Of a stretch of 64,000 nt of DNA, positions 34,897 to 47,694 are shown in pieces. The stretch is from assembly GCA_035771175.1 (NCBI GenBank), contig CM069600.1, forward strand, positions 8,331,729 to 8,395,728, read 5' to 3'. This DNA is from Paratinospora sagittata (taxonomy: Eukaryota > Streptophyta > Magnoliopsida > Ranunculales > Menispermaceae). A program made the translations under genes and the position numbers. The notes beneath the pieces are model-generated. The model ran no database searches, was not told the origin of the DNA, and saw nothing but the letters and a program-made list of their open reading frames with translations. The first letter of the stretch is position 1, and each line of letters starts with the position of its first letter.

Positions 34897-37380
34897 ATTG
34901 TTGTTGTTATAATTATTAATTTTTTTGAAGTTATGGGAAATAAACTTATTTTTTGATCCTAACTATGTACCTTGGTTTATTTCCTTCAAATCTCCTAAAT
35001 ATGTTTATTTGAATTCTTTATTATTAGAACCTTAATTAAATGTTATATATATCATTCATATACACGAGAGTACTCTTATTAAGGTCTAGTAAATGGACAA
35101 TGTACGTAACTTGATCTTTGATTTAGAGGGTTACAATAGAATCTCAACCATTACCACAAAACCTCATCTATTGTGTGTAATCCTTTTTTTCTTGGACAAG
35201 TATGCCGAGGATAAAACCTTAAGATAATTATTTGAATGTTGTTACAAAAACATTATTTTACCTTCACTCTAGCTTAATTAGTACTTCCATATAAGTCTAA
35301 GAGTATTCACATCCTTGATTAATTACTCACTAAATTAAATGTCGCTAATTAATTTATAGTGAGTTTGAAGACTTATTAGTAAGTAAATTACATAGTCATT
35401 ATTCAACAAAACATGTTCTACTTACTCTCATCATTTTAACCATTTTTTTTAAAGTAATGTCTGAGGGACACACCTTTTTAACACACTTTCTTGATATTGT
35501 ACTTGAGAGCCGTTGGATTGCCTCAAATCACACAATTAACACGTGATTCGAAATAATTCAATAACTCTCAAGTACAATGTCAAAAAATATATACAAAAAG
35601 GCGTATTTTTTAAGCATTTTTTTTTTCACCCAACACTTCAACTCAATTAACTCCTCTTTTTACACAAACACACAAAGCCACAAACCATCTTTTTTTTTTT
35701 TTTTTCAAGCTTGACCCATTTCTACCACCACAACTCCCAATACCCTTCATTTTTTTATTTTTCATTTTCCTCTCCATTCTCTTTTATTTGCCCTTTTCTT
35801 TTTCTTTTTCTTCTAATTCCTCTCATCATTACTTCCAAATATGAATATTTTGGCCAATAATATTTGTATTGCAAGATACAACTATTAACTATAGGAGAAC
35901 TATGAATAAAAAAGCTTTTCCCCTTTTTTTCATTGAACTTAATCACTTGTTGTTACTTTTCAGTTTTGTATTGAGGTTCATTCCATAGAGATACTCAAAT
36001 TGGATCAGTAGTTGCTTTCTAGGTTTTGTCGTCCTTTTAAAATGGCAGAATTGTCAATTGAAGTATAGTGTTGAACGGGTAAGGGTAATTGTTGAGTTCT
36101 ATGGTAGCGAACTCAATGGAGTCAGTTATAACAATCCAGCTACTATGAAAAAATATGCTAGAAGTGCTCAATTGGACATTTTGGTCTTAAGAATTAATGT
36201 TGGTTTAAAAAATGAGTAATTTTCCCTTCTTCTATCAAATTTTTATTTTTATTTTTAATTTATAAAGTGAAATTTCAGTAAAATTGAAATGACGACTTTT
36301 TATGTATCGTTACTAAGGGTCTCGTTTCAAAAAAAAATACTGTCATCTCAAGCTTTATCCCAACTAACTAGTAAAATGCCTAGATTCGGAAATAATCTTA
36401 GATATCAATTACCTTCGAAGATAAGATATCTTAATATTGTAGTTTTCTAGAAGAAAAAAAATAATGCATATTCATTATAGCCTAATAGAGCGACAAACAC
36501 TTAAATTAGTTAACTATAAACATCCTATTACTAATTTATGGTAATGATAGAAATAGAGGCTTTGACTGAAAAAATAAAAAATAAAAATGATAGAAATAGA
36601 GAAAAACCTAAGACAAAAATACACAGAAATAATTAAGAAAAATATAATTAGTTATAATTTAGATGTCAATTTAGACTTTAATAAAACAGAGCAAAGAAAA
36701 TAGATTCATATAGCCGAACTTATATAGTGGGGAGAAAGACTTAATTGAGTTGAGTTAATTATAAAACTTTTTTTTTTTTTGTCAAGATGTTTGGTTTGTT
36801 GAAGACTTCACATAAATCGAATTGAAAAAACTATTGTAGGTCTCATCATCATTTCACATTTTTTACAAATAAACCAAGGAAAAACTCAAAAAATAACTTT
36901 TGCATGTTTTCTAAAATCATGTTTTGCAAAAACAATCTTTGAGTCACACTATATATACGAAAACAAGTTTTTTTTTTTAAATTTTTATAGAAAATTTAAA
37001 TTTTAAAATAATGTCAAATGCGGCCTTAGGCCCTCATCGGTTTATAATTCGGATACATTTGAGTGAATCCAAAAAAACAGGTTTTTTTAGAAAATAATAG
37101 AAAATCGTTTTCTGAGCATTCTAATTTTAGATTGTATTCTTGTTTTCTAATAACTAATAAAATACACCTGTCTTAATTTTTCTACCAAATGTAAAATCAT
37201 AGTTAACTAAAGAATAGATAGTACAAGTGAATTAGATTGAAAATAGTTGAATTCAAACTATTATAATAAATAAAAATAATAATTTAACTGTAAAATAATA
37301 TAATTATATATTTATATTTATTAAATAATTTATTACATTTTAAGATATGTAAATTATATATATTTAATAGACATAAATAT
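34897..37380. other. Intergenic AT-rich sequence
   Basis: No coding gene is supported. It contains the inverted-repeat element at 35473-35601 and long T/A homopolymers. Confidence 0.55.
35473..35601. mobile_element. MITE-like inverted repeat (arms about 59 bp)
   Basis: The left arm 35473-35531 and right arm 35543-35601 are imperfect inverted copies sharing TTGTACTTGAGAG (inverted: CTCTCAAGTACAA), AATCAC and CCTTTTT. The size and structure fit a short non-autonomous DNA element. Target duplication was not resolved. Confidence 0.6.
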
Positions 37381-37419
37381 ATAATTTAGCATCTGGGTTT
37401 TTTCACAATGCGCCTCGTA

Positions 37420-37706
37420 AAAAGCAATAAGTCAAAGTCCACGTCACGAAAGATTCCTGAACGCGTGGCAGTAGCGGAAACAAAAAATAAAGAGGTTCGC
37501 TGTCTTAGTCAGACAGCAGAACTCGTACGAAATCAATCAATCAAAATACACACAACCGACCAGTTCCAAACAGAAACTTAATAAAAGAGAAACACTAAAA
37601 AAAAGCAACTGAAATGGCGAAGAAGCGAAGAACAACGACAATGTGAAATCAGTTTCAGCGCTTCAACGAATTACTTCGCCTCTCTTCTTCTTCTTCAGTT
37701 CTTTAG
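37420..37706 (+). promoter_or_regulatory. Possible promoter and first (non-coding) exon of a host gene
   Basis: A locally GC-richer stretch, with purine-rich then CT-rich leader-like sequence (TTCTTCTTCTTCAG), ends at a good intron donor TTAG/GTAATT at 37706. A tiny frame ATG...TGA of 10 codons (37614-37646) could be an upstream ORF. The picture is that of a plant 5' untranslated exon followed by an intron. I could not find a coding exon downstream, so this is a weak call. Confidence 0.35.
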
Positions 37707-38165
37707 GTAATTCTACTAAAATTCTTTTTTTATTTTTATTTTATTTTTTTCCAATTGAGTTGAAATTTTTGTTCAGTGCCACGTGGCTGTTTGCTATTGG
37801 ATGATTAGCTTGAACAATTTGAAAAAGTGGTAAGAAAAATATTTTTTGGTTTTCAATTTGTAGATTGTTGGAGTAGACTTTACAGGAATTTTATTTAATC
37901 AAACTTATTGAAAAGATAGAAACTTGCATGGGCGATTTGTTTGAGAGAGTAGATTTTGTTTGATAATTAAGTTATTAGTTTTTTGCATTGGAAAAACTTG
38001 GATTTTATGGATTAGATTTTGAAATTTAGTTAGGATTTTATTCGAGTAGATGTTTGGTACTTGGATGGGCGATTGATTAAATAATATTCGATTTTTGGGT
38101 CATTTTGGTGCTTGACTTAATTCGTCAAGTAATGAACAATCCATGATTTTTTTTTTATTTTGATT

Positions 38166-38368
38166 CCTTGGTGGTGCAAATCTTCTTAGATAATGACCCA
38201 AAAATTCCGATTGATTCGTGCGGCATCCATGTAAACTTTGATCACGGGTCGACACGTTGTTGGGGGATTAGCGGGTCCCGAAGGGATTCGACACCCCACG
38301 AGTTGGGATTATATGGGTCCGGGGTGTGTAGTCAGGGTCTTGTTTCTACTCAAAAAAAAAAAAAAAAA
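38166..38368 (+). mobile_element. SINE-like retroposon with A tail
   Basis: It ends TTGTTTCTACTC followed by 17 A (38352-38368). Its GGGGATTAGCGGGTCCCGAAG and CACCCCACGAG blocks resemble the SINE at 49383-49658. A possible target duplication is TTGATTCCTT before it and CTGATTCTTT after it (imperfect). The head is worn and no clear A/B boxes were found. Confidence 0.6.
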
Positions 38369-38521
38369 TCTGATTCTTTCTAGATGGCTTGTCCCAACCT
38401 TGCAAGTTGCAGTGCATTGCTCTCAGTTTTAGATGGCTGCTTTGACAGGGATCACTATAGCTAGATCATGTGGAGGAATCTTTTGCAATTACCAGGGCTG
38501 GTGGCTTATAGAGGTTGCTTG

Positions 38522-40636
38522 GAAGAGTACACTTTAATAATTTATGTTGAGATTAAATGCTCACTTGTCTGCTTTGCCTTAAGCTTGTTATCCTAGCCAA
38601 ATGCTCAGATCCGTGGTAGTTGAACCCCGAGATAGCACAAGTTCAATCTTGGGTGAAAAGTCTTGTTGATTTTATAGACGAACTAACTGTGTTTGGAGGA
38701 AAACCTATCAAGTAGTAGATTGGTTTGTAGGTGATTTGACAAGAATAGTAGAGAAGATCTTGCCAACCTTTAGAAATTACTAAACCTCTAGCTTAGAATG
38801 TTGAAGAAGACTTTTCTTGTCTTGTAAAATAATAGACCATAGGTTCCATCATATTAAACAGATAGCATTTACCTTTCAAGAATGAAAAAAAAAATTAAAA
38901 ACAAAATGTAGTTGACCAATCAAGTGCTTGGTTGATCAGTCTTGTTTACATAATAGATTTTGGTCAAATACTGGACCAATGCAAAATCTAGCCAATATTT
39001 AATATTCTTAAATTTTAAATCTCAGAATCTAATCATACAAATCTTTATCCTTTTGCTTTTTTTTTTTGTTGGATTTAAAAATTAAAAAAGATATAACGAC
39101 TTGTTATTTAAGTATCGACTTAGGCTTTGATCAATTGGAGTGGAGGAACCATGTAGTTGGGAAAAGGCTTAGTTGAGTTGAGTTGAGTTGAGTTGCATTT
39201 TCTTTTTATATAACTTATAAGTATGAATACCTACCAAAAGAGTTCCTAGATTAATTTTACGTGGTTTAACATTATGGTTGAAACTCAAGTCGAAGCGTTT
39301 TCCAAATAAAATAATTTAAACTTCTGAAAACTACCTCTTTGTTAGATGTTGGTACTTGATTGATTGGTTAAGTATACTATTAGTGGTGGTCGATTGTAGT
39401 AGGAAATTTACTTGAACCATAAAATCTTTTTAAACTAAGAGTAATTTTTTAGTTACAAAGGAAAAAACTTTGTATGAATAATGACCAATATTCTAATGTT
39501 TGAACCACCAAGACTTTTACACCAACATTTACTCTTTCCCAATCTATAAAAGCCATTATAGTCATGTATACAATTCAATCACATTTAAACTTCTACCACT
39601 GCCTAGGATGTTATTCATATTTATTGTTGATGAGATCCAATTACCTATTAATTCAAAGAAGATTAACTCTTTGCCAAAATTTGAAGTAGATGCGAGTTTA
39701 TAAACTCAATGTCAACCATGCCATGATCCATTTGTGCCCTGGCTATTGTTTAGGGCTTTCTTTTAGTTTCATAAGTTTGGCTTATGCTGAATTTTTTTGC
39801 TCTCTTGATTGAGAAATGCTAGCTAGTATTACTCATTCAAGTAAATGATGGCACTTTTAAGTTTTGTTAAGTCCTTCTCCTAACCCTTTATGATTCATAT
39901 AGTAATCACATTCTAGCATCTGATATTATCTTCAACATTTCTACAAGAAACATTCTTGTGCAAGTTCTTTCTGATAACTTTACTTGATGCTCTTTTGACA
40001 TGCCTTTTTCCCTATTGTGGCTAAAACACAATAATTCTTTAGAATATTATTTGGTGATCTTTGTAAGACTTGGTCAAGTCATCTCATGCAATTTTTATTT
40101 AGTTTACCATACATTTCGATTATCTCACTTTTCTTTTGTGTGCTCTGATTTCTTATTTCTCCATCTTTTTGTACTTTGATGATACATCAATGGGCATATA
40201 CTTGACTAGCAAAGTTTCGCTCATTATGCTGCTCTCTATGCATATACGTATGAGTGGCTGAGTTCTGCTCCACAGTGGCTTATTTCCATCTATAAACCTT
40301 CTGTCTAACTAATTGTGCATTGCTCATATAAGATCAAAGTATGCCTCCACTTCAATTACCGAACTCTAATTTGTGTGCGACATCCTTTCCAGTTCTTCCA
40401 CTTTTATGGTTTGCTTTGGGTATTTCTATACAGTCAATCTTAGCTACTATCACCCGGTAGACTGCTAGTCTGCTAATGAGAAACCAGCAAGATGTTGTGC
40501 AACTTGGTTGAAGAAGGAAGGAACTTAAATTATAGTGGAAAAGAATGTTTAGTGCTTTTATGAAGCCTTTTGTAGGAATGGCAGATTTAGTAAATAGGGA
40601 TAAAAAATATGTGATTAATGAAGAGAGCATTGACTA
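38522..40636 (+). repeat. Segmental duplication, copy A
   Basis: About 2.1 kb that aligns collinearly with 43110-48286 after removal of insertions there. Shared blocks include TGACAAGAATAGTAGAGAAG, ATTGATTGGTTA, GCAAGATGTTGTGCAAC-type sequence and the final AAATAGGGATAAAAAA. No convincing gene is seen. The short minus-strand frame at 40352-40630 has a paralogue in copy B (SAIPxK ... KALNILFHY) but I recognise no family. Confidence 0.85.
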
Positions 40637-41303
40637 CACAGATAACCTCTCTTTAGTAGAATAACTTTTTCTGATGGTTAACCTTGTAGGAAATCTCTTT
40701 CTTATTTGATTGCAAATTGTGAGGGCTCCAATTAGGTCCAGTCCAATGGCTATGTCACAACTAACTGACCTGAAAAGCCTAGAAAATTCGTCTACCATGA
40801 GAATGACTACAATTTCTAGCTAGTAGGGATGGAATGAAGGAACTGTCTATTGCACTTTGTTCTTTTCTATTTTTTAACACACTTCTCTATAAGTTCTAGG
40901 TCCATTGTAAGAAATAACATATCATATACATTCGTTGGAAGGCAGGTAGAAAGAGACTTTTTGTTACCTCGAGTTTTAGTTCGTAACAAGATTGAAGTCT
41001 TAGTGTACTATACTTGATGCTTAGCACCATAGTTGTCACAATCACAATTCAAAGTGGTCAATGTGCAATTCACTACAAATTGTTCGAATCAGGTTTCTAA
41101 GTTACCATACCTAGGAATGGGTCTGAATCTATAGTAAATTGGATCAAGCTCAGTCCAAATCGCTTGTTGAATCCTAGTGAATCGATATGAATCATTGCTG
41201 AATCAGTATGAATTGTTAATTACCTAAAAAACCACTGATGTTTTGTGCAAATATATACAAATATATGATTCACAATTTTACATTTGTATGGTGAATTTCG
41301 AAG
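40637..41303. other. Sequence between duplication copy A and a SINE, no gene seen
   Basis: Unique-looking AT-rich DNA without a supported frame. Confidence 0.5.
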
Positions 41304-41464
41304 GGCGGGCCTTGGCGTAACTATTAAGGTTGTTCTGTTGTAACTTGTAAGTTACGAGTTTGAATGTAAAGACAACTTCTTCAACGTGGGGGTTAGGTTG
41401 CATATGTTGTACCTTCTCTAGACTTCGCAATGGCGAGAGCCTCATGCACTAGGTACGCCCTTTT
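41304..41464 (+). mobile_element. tRNA-derived SINE (Au/TS-like)
   Basis: It begins with an A-box-like CCTTGGCGTAACTATTAAGG and has a B-box-like GAGTTTGAATG. The GGTTAGGTTGCATATG and GCACTAGGTACGCCCTTTT tail are the standard layout of a widespread plant SINE type. GTGAATTT occurs on both sides (near 41291 and 41475) as a possible target duplication. Confidence 0.75.
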
Positions 41465-41663
41465 ATTTGTGTTGTGAATTTTACAATTCATTGATTCGAA
41501 TACTAATTTGATTCACTAAGCATCAATGATTCGGCTATGATTCACGATTATGACATTAATGCTTGACACAAATGATGAAGGGACGATGGGATATGATCTC
41601 CATGAGAAACGCTTCCTAATACTTTGACTTGGTCTTTTCTCAGTTATGTTTTACTTTTACTAT

Positions 41664-41683
41664 AATGTAAAAGTGATTTCTTG
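41664..41683. other. Target-site duplication of the LINE, left copy (20 bp)
   Basis: AATGTAAAAGTGATTTCTTG, repeated exactly at 43061-43080 after the LINE's A tail. Confidence 0.93.
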
Positions 41684-43060
41684 TCCTCCCTTTCCCCCCC
41701 AAAAGAAGGGGGGACAAGAGATGAAATTCTTGGTTAAATGGGAGGTGTTGAAGAAACCATTTGATAATGGGGGGCTAAATATTGGGAACATCGCAAAGAA
41801 GAATTTGGCTCTATGCGGGAAGGGGATTTGGAGGCTCATGAATGAACAAAGCTCTCTTTGGGCACATGTGATAGTCAGTAGATATGGCAGAGTATCAGAT
41901 TTTGAAGATGGTGCTGGGCCGAGAAATATGACAAAATTTTCTTCCAGAGGGCCATGAAAGTATATTGCTTCTTTGGCGCCATTAGTCCTTGCACATGTTC
42001 GTCCAAAAGTTGGCAACGGGGATACCTTTCGCTTCTGGGAAGACAGATGGTTAGGTGAGTGTTCATTAGCAAGGTCCTTCCCAAGGCCCGTATAGACTAT
42101 CTACCCTTCATAACCAATCCATCTCCTCCTTTACCAATTCCTTCCAAACCTCGCATCACACACTTTTGGCATGGAATTTTCATTTCTCTTGTGCCCTAAC
42201 CTCTAGGGAGCAGGAGGAAGTAATTGTCCTATTATCTAGGTTAGAGCAAGTCTGGTTGTCACCCTCCCCGGACCACTTTAACTGGACCCTTGAACCAAAT
42301 GGTACCTTTTCATGCAAATCTCTTGTTGATGCCTTAGACTCATCTTCTAATCAGGTTCATCATTTCCCATTTCCCATTGCCGGCATACATATGGAAAACA
42401 CAAATTCCGTCTAAAGTTAAAGTGTTTGGTTGGTTACTGGCTCATAGGAGAATAAATACATTAGACTTATTACAAAAACGACTACCTAACATGTATTTGT
42501 CTCCCCGGTGTTGTGTGCTTTGCTTTCAGGCTGAGGAGAGTCCGGATCATATATTTGTTCATTGCCCTTTGTCGAGGAGGATTTGGGAGGTGGTTCAACT
42601 TTTCGCGGGGGGGGGGGGGGGGGGGGGGGGGAGATTTTCCTCTCCAAACAGTATCGAGGACTGTTTGTCTATGTCTCATGATGCCATTATATCTAGCGCG
42701 GCAAAGGAGGTGACTCTTATCGCGTCATTTGCCACACTTTGGCATATTTGGCTAGAAAGGAATAATAGGATCTTCAACGATAGAGTTAAGGAGTTGAATA
42801 AGTTGTGGTAGGACATTAAGTTTGCAGCTTGTTCTTGGGTTCACATGGCCGCTTTAGTCCAAGGTCCATCATTATCAGATTGGGTTTTAGATTGGGGTAG
42901 TTGTTTACATCACATTTGAAGGCAAGGCATTTGTTTTGGTTGTAATATGGTGATATTAACCTAGTTCTCAAGTTCCGTTTTGCCTAGGTTGCACTGCTGG
43001 TGCCCTTGGTAGTTGTAAATCATGGTGTTTAATAACATTAGCTTTTGTTTCTACTCAAAA
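41684..43060 (+). mobile_element. 5'-truncated LINE (L1-type) with 20-bp target duplication
   Basis: A plus-strand LINE 3' part. The RT end reads KPFDNGGLNIGNIAKKNLAL and LWAHVIVSRYG, then a WEDRWLG block. The zf-RVT domain lies at about 42280-42811: FNWTLEPNGTFSCKSL, WKTQIPSKVKVFGWLLAHRR, CVLCFQAEESPDHIFVHCPLSRRIW, LWHIWLERNNRIF. Small frame changes occur at 41955 and near 42400. It ends TTTGTTTCTACTCAAAAA and is bounded by perfect 20-bp duplications. 5' truncation with long target duplications is the hallmark of target-primed reverse transcription. Confidence 0.93.
42607..42631. repeat. Poly(G) tract, 25 bases
   Basis: An unbroken run of G inside the zf-RVT reading frame of the LINE. Family members normally have no such run. 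Its length may be uncertain in the assembly. Confidence 0.95.
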
Positions 43061-43637
43061 AATGTAAAAGTGATTTCTTGGACATCTTCCCTGGTGAGAG
43101 TACACACATGCACATTAGGAGCACACTTCAGTAATTTGTGTTGAGATTAATTGTTTACTTGTCTGCTTTGGCTTAAACTTGCTATCCTAGGAGGTTCCAC
43201 TTTGCCAGTGCAAGTTATCTAGCCAAGTTTTCAAATCCGTGGTCGTCGAGCCCTGTGATAACACAGTTCAATCTTGGGTCAAAAGTCTTGTCGATTTTAT
43301 AGATTTACTGTGTTTAGAGGAAAACCTATCAAGTAGTAGATTGATTTGAAGGTGATTTGACAAGAATAGTAGAGAAGATCTTGCCAACCTTTAGAAATTC
43401 CTAAACCTCTCGCTGAGAATGTCGAGGAGGACTTGTCTCGTTATATAAAATAATAGGTTGTAGGTTTCGTCATATTAAACATATAGCATTTACCTTTCAA
43501 AAACGAAAAAAAAAAACACAAGCAGAATGTAGCTGACCAATCAAGTGCTTGGCTGGCCAGTCTTGTACATAATATATTTTGTTCAAGTACTCGATCAATG
43601 CTAAATCTACCCTATTAATTTTCTTAAATTTTAAATC

Positions 43638-43828
43638 CTTTTTTTTTTTTTTGAGCAAAAACAAGAATATTGTATTAATTATAGTAAATGTGCAACATAC
43701 ATTAATCACCAGAGGTGATAAGATGAAAACTGAAATTACAGGTAGAACTACCCTGTCCAGCCACCCCTTAAATAGCATGAGCACTACTCACATACATGCA
43801 ATTATCCCAATGAAACAACCGATCTTAT
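43638..43828 (-). mobile_element. LINE 3'-end fragment in duplication copy B
   Basis: A 191-bp block begins with a T run (complement of the A tail) and contains CTACCCTGTCCAGCCACCCC, similar to LINE 3' ends at 52677. ATTTTAAATC lies on both sides (43628-43637 and 43829-43838). Copy A has a single ATTTTAAATC and no insertion. Confidence 0.8.
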
Positions 43829-45825
43829 ATTTTAAATCTTAAAATCTAGTCTTAAAAGTTTTATCCTTTTTACTTTTTCTTTTTGTTGGACAGAAATAAT
43901 GAAAAAATATATAACAACTTGTTATTTAAGTATTGACGTATCCCTTGATTGATTGGAATGGAGGAAGCGGATTCATGTAGGCGATCCATGTAGTTGGAGA
44001 AAGTTTTAGTTAATTTGCTGTTTTTCTTTTTGTATAACTAATTGCACAAGTATGAAAACCTATCAACTGAATTCCTAGATTAATTCCGTTATAGGTTTAA
44101 ACTCAGGTTGAAGTGTTATTCAAATAAAGTAATTTAATTGTTAGATGTTGGTACTTGATTGATTGGTTAGTATACTATTTGTGGTAGTTGACTGTATTAG
44201 GCAATTTACTTGACCCATAAAATCTTTTTAAACTGAGCGTACTGTTTTAGCTACAAAGGAAAAAAAATTGTATAAATCATGACCAATATTATAGTGTTCG
44301 AACCACCAAGACGTTTACACCAACGTTTACTCTTTCCCAATCTATAAAATCCATTGTGGTCATGTATAAAATTCAATATCATTTGAACTTCTACCACCTA
44401 GGATGTTATTTATATTTATTGTTGATCAGATCCAATTACCTAGTAATTCAAAGAAGACCAACTCTTTGCCAAAATTTGAAGTAGAGGCAAGTTTATAAAT
44501 TCAATTTCAACTATGCCACGATCTGTTTGTGCCCTGGCTATTGTTTAGTTTCATAACCATTGCTCATGCTGAATTTTCTCCTCGCTTGAGAAATGTTAGC
44601 TAGTATACTGTATCACTCATTCAAATAAATGATGGCACTTTTAAGTTATCCTTCTCCAGTTCTCCTAAGCATTTTTGATTTATATAATAGTCACATTCTA
44701 GTATTTGACATTATCTTGAACATTCATACAAAAAACACTCTTCTGCAAGTTCTTTTGACATGCCTAAAACACAATAATTTATTAGTATTATTTGGTTGAA
44801 ACACTTGGTCAAGCCATCTCGTGCAATTTTTATTTAGTTCACCATGCATTTTGATTACCTCACTTTTCTTTTGTTTGTTCTAATTTTTATTCCTCCATCT
44901 TTTTATACACTGATGTTACGTCAGTGCACATACTTGACGATCAAAGTTTTTCTCGTTATGCTGCAGTTTGTGCATGTACATTTGAGTGGCTGAAATTCTG
45001 CCCCATAGAGGCTTATCTTGTATAAAACTTCTGCCTAACTGTGTATCGCTCTTATAAGCTCGGTTGAAGAAGGGAGGAAGATAGTAGTCAATCTTGACTA
45101 CTATCTTCCGGTAGTGTGGCGATCCCGCACCCCGGACCACCAACCCTGCAGGGAATGGCGTGCGGAATGCCGGGGCGGGACACCCGACGTAGGCATCTCC
45201 GACCACTCCTCAACTCCCGTGAGGTGGTTGAGACTCTACGAGCCTTATCTCAAACAACGACATAATATCAAAAGGTGCTAAACAAAACTACCCACCGTAT
45301 TAATCATCAAAGACAAGAGATAATCCATAAAAATGAACCATAAATAAAATCATAATCCCTACAGTCCATTAAAATTGACATACACATAAAGTCCAAAATT
45401 GTGGGTACAAATAAAAACCGTCATATGCCCACATGGTCTATCTAACAAGTCCCAACTCACCCATACTACAATGTGGTAAGTGTTATAATTACATAATCCA
45501 AAATATAATACTTCATAATTTAAAACACAGTTCAATCAAAATGCCTCTCAACTCACATCGAGGCCTTGGATTCTCTCGCAGGCAAGACCCTCAAGATATG
45601 ACTACTCCTTTGCCCTTATTCGGGACAGAAAGACCTGAAAGAGGAAAATGAAGGTGAGCCAACGGTGCCCAGTGAATAGAATTCAAATATGCTATCAATA
45701 AATATCATGTATGCATGTCAATGTGTAGCATGATTAAAAGCTCATAACATATAGATATCAAGCATTTATAATAAGTTCGATGCAAGTAAAAACTTATCAA
45801 TTTGGATCCACATTCCACATGCATT

Positions 45826-45930
45826 GGGTTACTAGTGCACGTCTATTTCACCGTACCGTTGACCCCAATCATGTTTATTTGGGGTTACTAGTGCACGTCT
45901 ATTTCACAGTACCGTTGACCCCAATCATTT
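45826..45930. repeat. Tandem duplication in the solo LTR, period 56 bp
   Basis: GGGTTACTAGTGCACGTC starts at 45826 and 45882. Both units continue to GTTGACCCCAATCAT with one or two differences. Confidence 0.9.
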
Positions 45931-47010
45931 CCTTTCCTAAAACCTTCCTATGACAAGGTTAAGTCCCCCTATTAGCCAGATAGATGGGCCCAACCAAAGT
46001 CATAAGGTTTTTTCAAATCAATGCATCATTCAAAATATTAGAACACATTCATGCTTTCAACATACAATATATATAAGTGATATGATGACATAAAATATAT
46101 AATCATAAATGAAGTCTACTCACCACCAAGCCTTGCGAGAGTATTTAACCACACACGACCACCAAACTGAATCAACCCAATCAAGATCCTGAAACATTCA
46201 TCAATATCCTACCATACATCAATTTCTATGCTCAATCACATAGACATTACACATCAACCCTAAATCAGCCCACATATAGACAATAGGCCTAAATCCCATC
46301 TAATCCCATCATTCAACTCAAATCACATGACTTAGGCCTCTAATGCATAGTTCTCATACATAAACCATTCTATTAATAAAAAATACTGATTTTCAATTCC
46401 TTAGGCATAAACATGCCCAAATTGGGTCACTTGATCACAAGTAGGCCTAACCCATGATATGGTCACAACCACCAAATCAGTAGCATAATCAACCCCAATC
46501 ATGATTAATTAAACATAAGTTGCGTCAATTCAATGATTCTAGGCCAAAAGCATCAAAAGCCTTAAAATATGAAAATTTTCATACTTAGGCCATATTGTCG
46601 ATTTACACTAGGTCACCATGTTCAGCCATGTATATCACTGATTTTGCATCATGGGTTCATCAACAATGACAACTAGGTCAACATAGTTGACATGCAAGCT
46701 ATTTGGAAAGGTCTAAGTTCATATTCTAAATTTGGGTCTAATACAAGCAACCCTACCAATTCTTCATTTAATATTCTGTTCAGATGTATCAATCTACCAA
46801 CAAAAATATGTAATCACAAAATCAACCGTACAGATTGAAGTATGTGAAGAAAAAAACCTTCTGTCCAAATATCAGCCCAATCCAACGGTGGACCGAAAAG
46901 ATAAGTATCTTTGATGAACAAGTCTCTAATCAGACAATTTCTCCTTTCCTGCTGCAAATACTCAAACTCAGATGACTATATCACACAACATACTTAACTC
47001 ATAAACATCT

Positions 47011-47397
47011 CCACCGTTCAGAATGCAGAAATATCAGTTGTAAATTACATACCCAAATTTGATATCCATCCAACGGTAGATTGAGGAGATCTATAAGTTT
47101 GAGCGAAACAACGCGAGAAATCCAGACTTTCCGACCAGCTTGGTTTGAGAGGTTAGATCTCTTAGAAGAAACCTCAAATCAAGATCTCCACCGTTCAGAA
47201 TGCAGAAATATCGGTTTTAAACTACATACCCAAATTTGATATCCATCCAACGGTAGATTGAGGAGATCTATAAGTTTGAGAGAAACGGCGCGAGAAATCC
47301 AGACTTTCCGACCAGCTTGGTTTGAGAGGTTAGATCTCTTAAAAGAAACCTCAAATCAAGATCTCCACCGTTCAGAATGCAGAACCATAAGCTACGA
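47011..47397. repeat. Tandem repeat in the solo LTR, period 177 bp, about 2.2 copies
   Basis: CCACCGTTCAGAATGCAGAA begins at 47011, 47188 and 47365. The first two units are nearly identical, sharing CCAACGGTAGATTGAGGAG. Confidence 0.92.
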
Positions 47398-47555
47398 ACT
47401 TGCTGACAAAATTTGAGCTTAATCTGACCATATATCCCGAAGATCCAGCTCTTTGATGAAAACGTCGCAGAGATTTTCCTCCTGCAACTCCCTCTTTCTT
47501 TCTCTTCTTCTTTCCTTTCTCTTCTTTTCTTTTATTTTTTTCCTTTCTCTCCACT

Positions 47556-47694
47556 CACCTCACTTTCTAGCACTTCCTTGATTCCCTCCACTTACCTCAC
47601 TTTCTAGCACATTCTTGGATTCCCTCCACTCACCTCACTTTCTAGCACATTCTTGGATTCCCTCCACTCACCTCACTTTCTAGCACATTCTTGG
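47556..47694. repeat. Tandem repeat in the solo LTR, period 38 bp, about 3.7 copies
   Basis: CACCTCACTTTCTAGCAC units start at 47556, 47593, 47631 and 47669. Confidence 0.92.
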
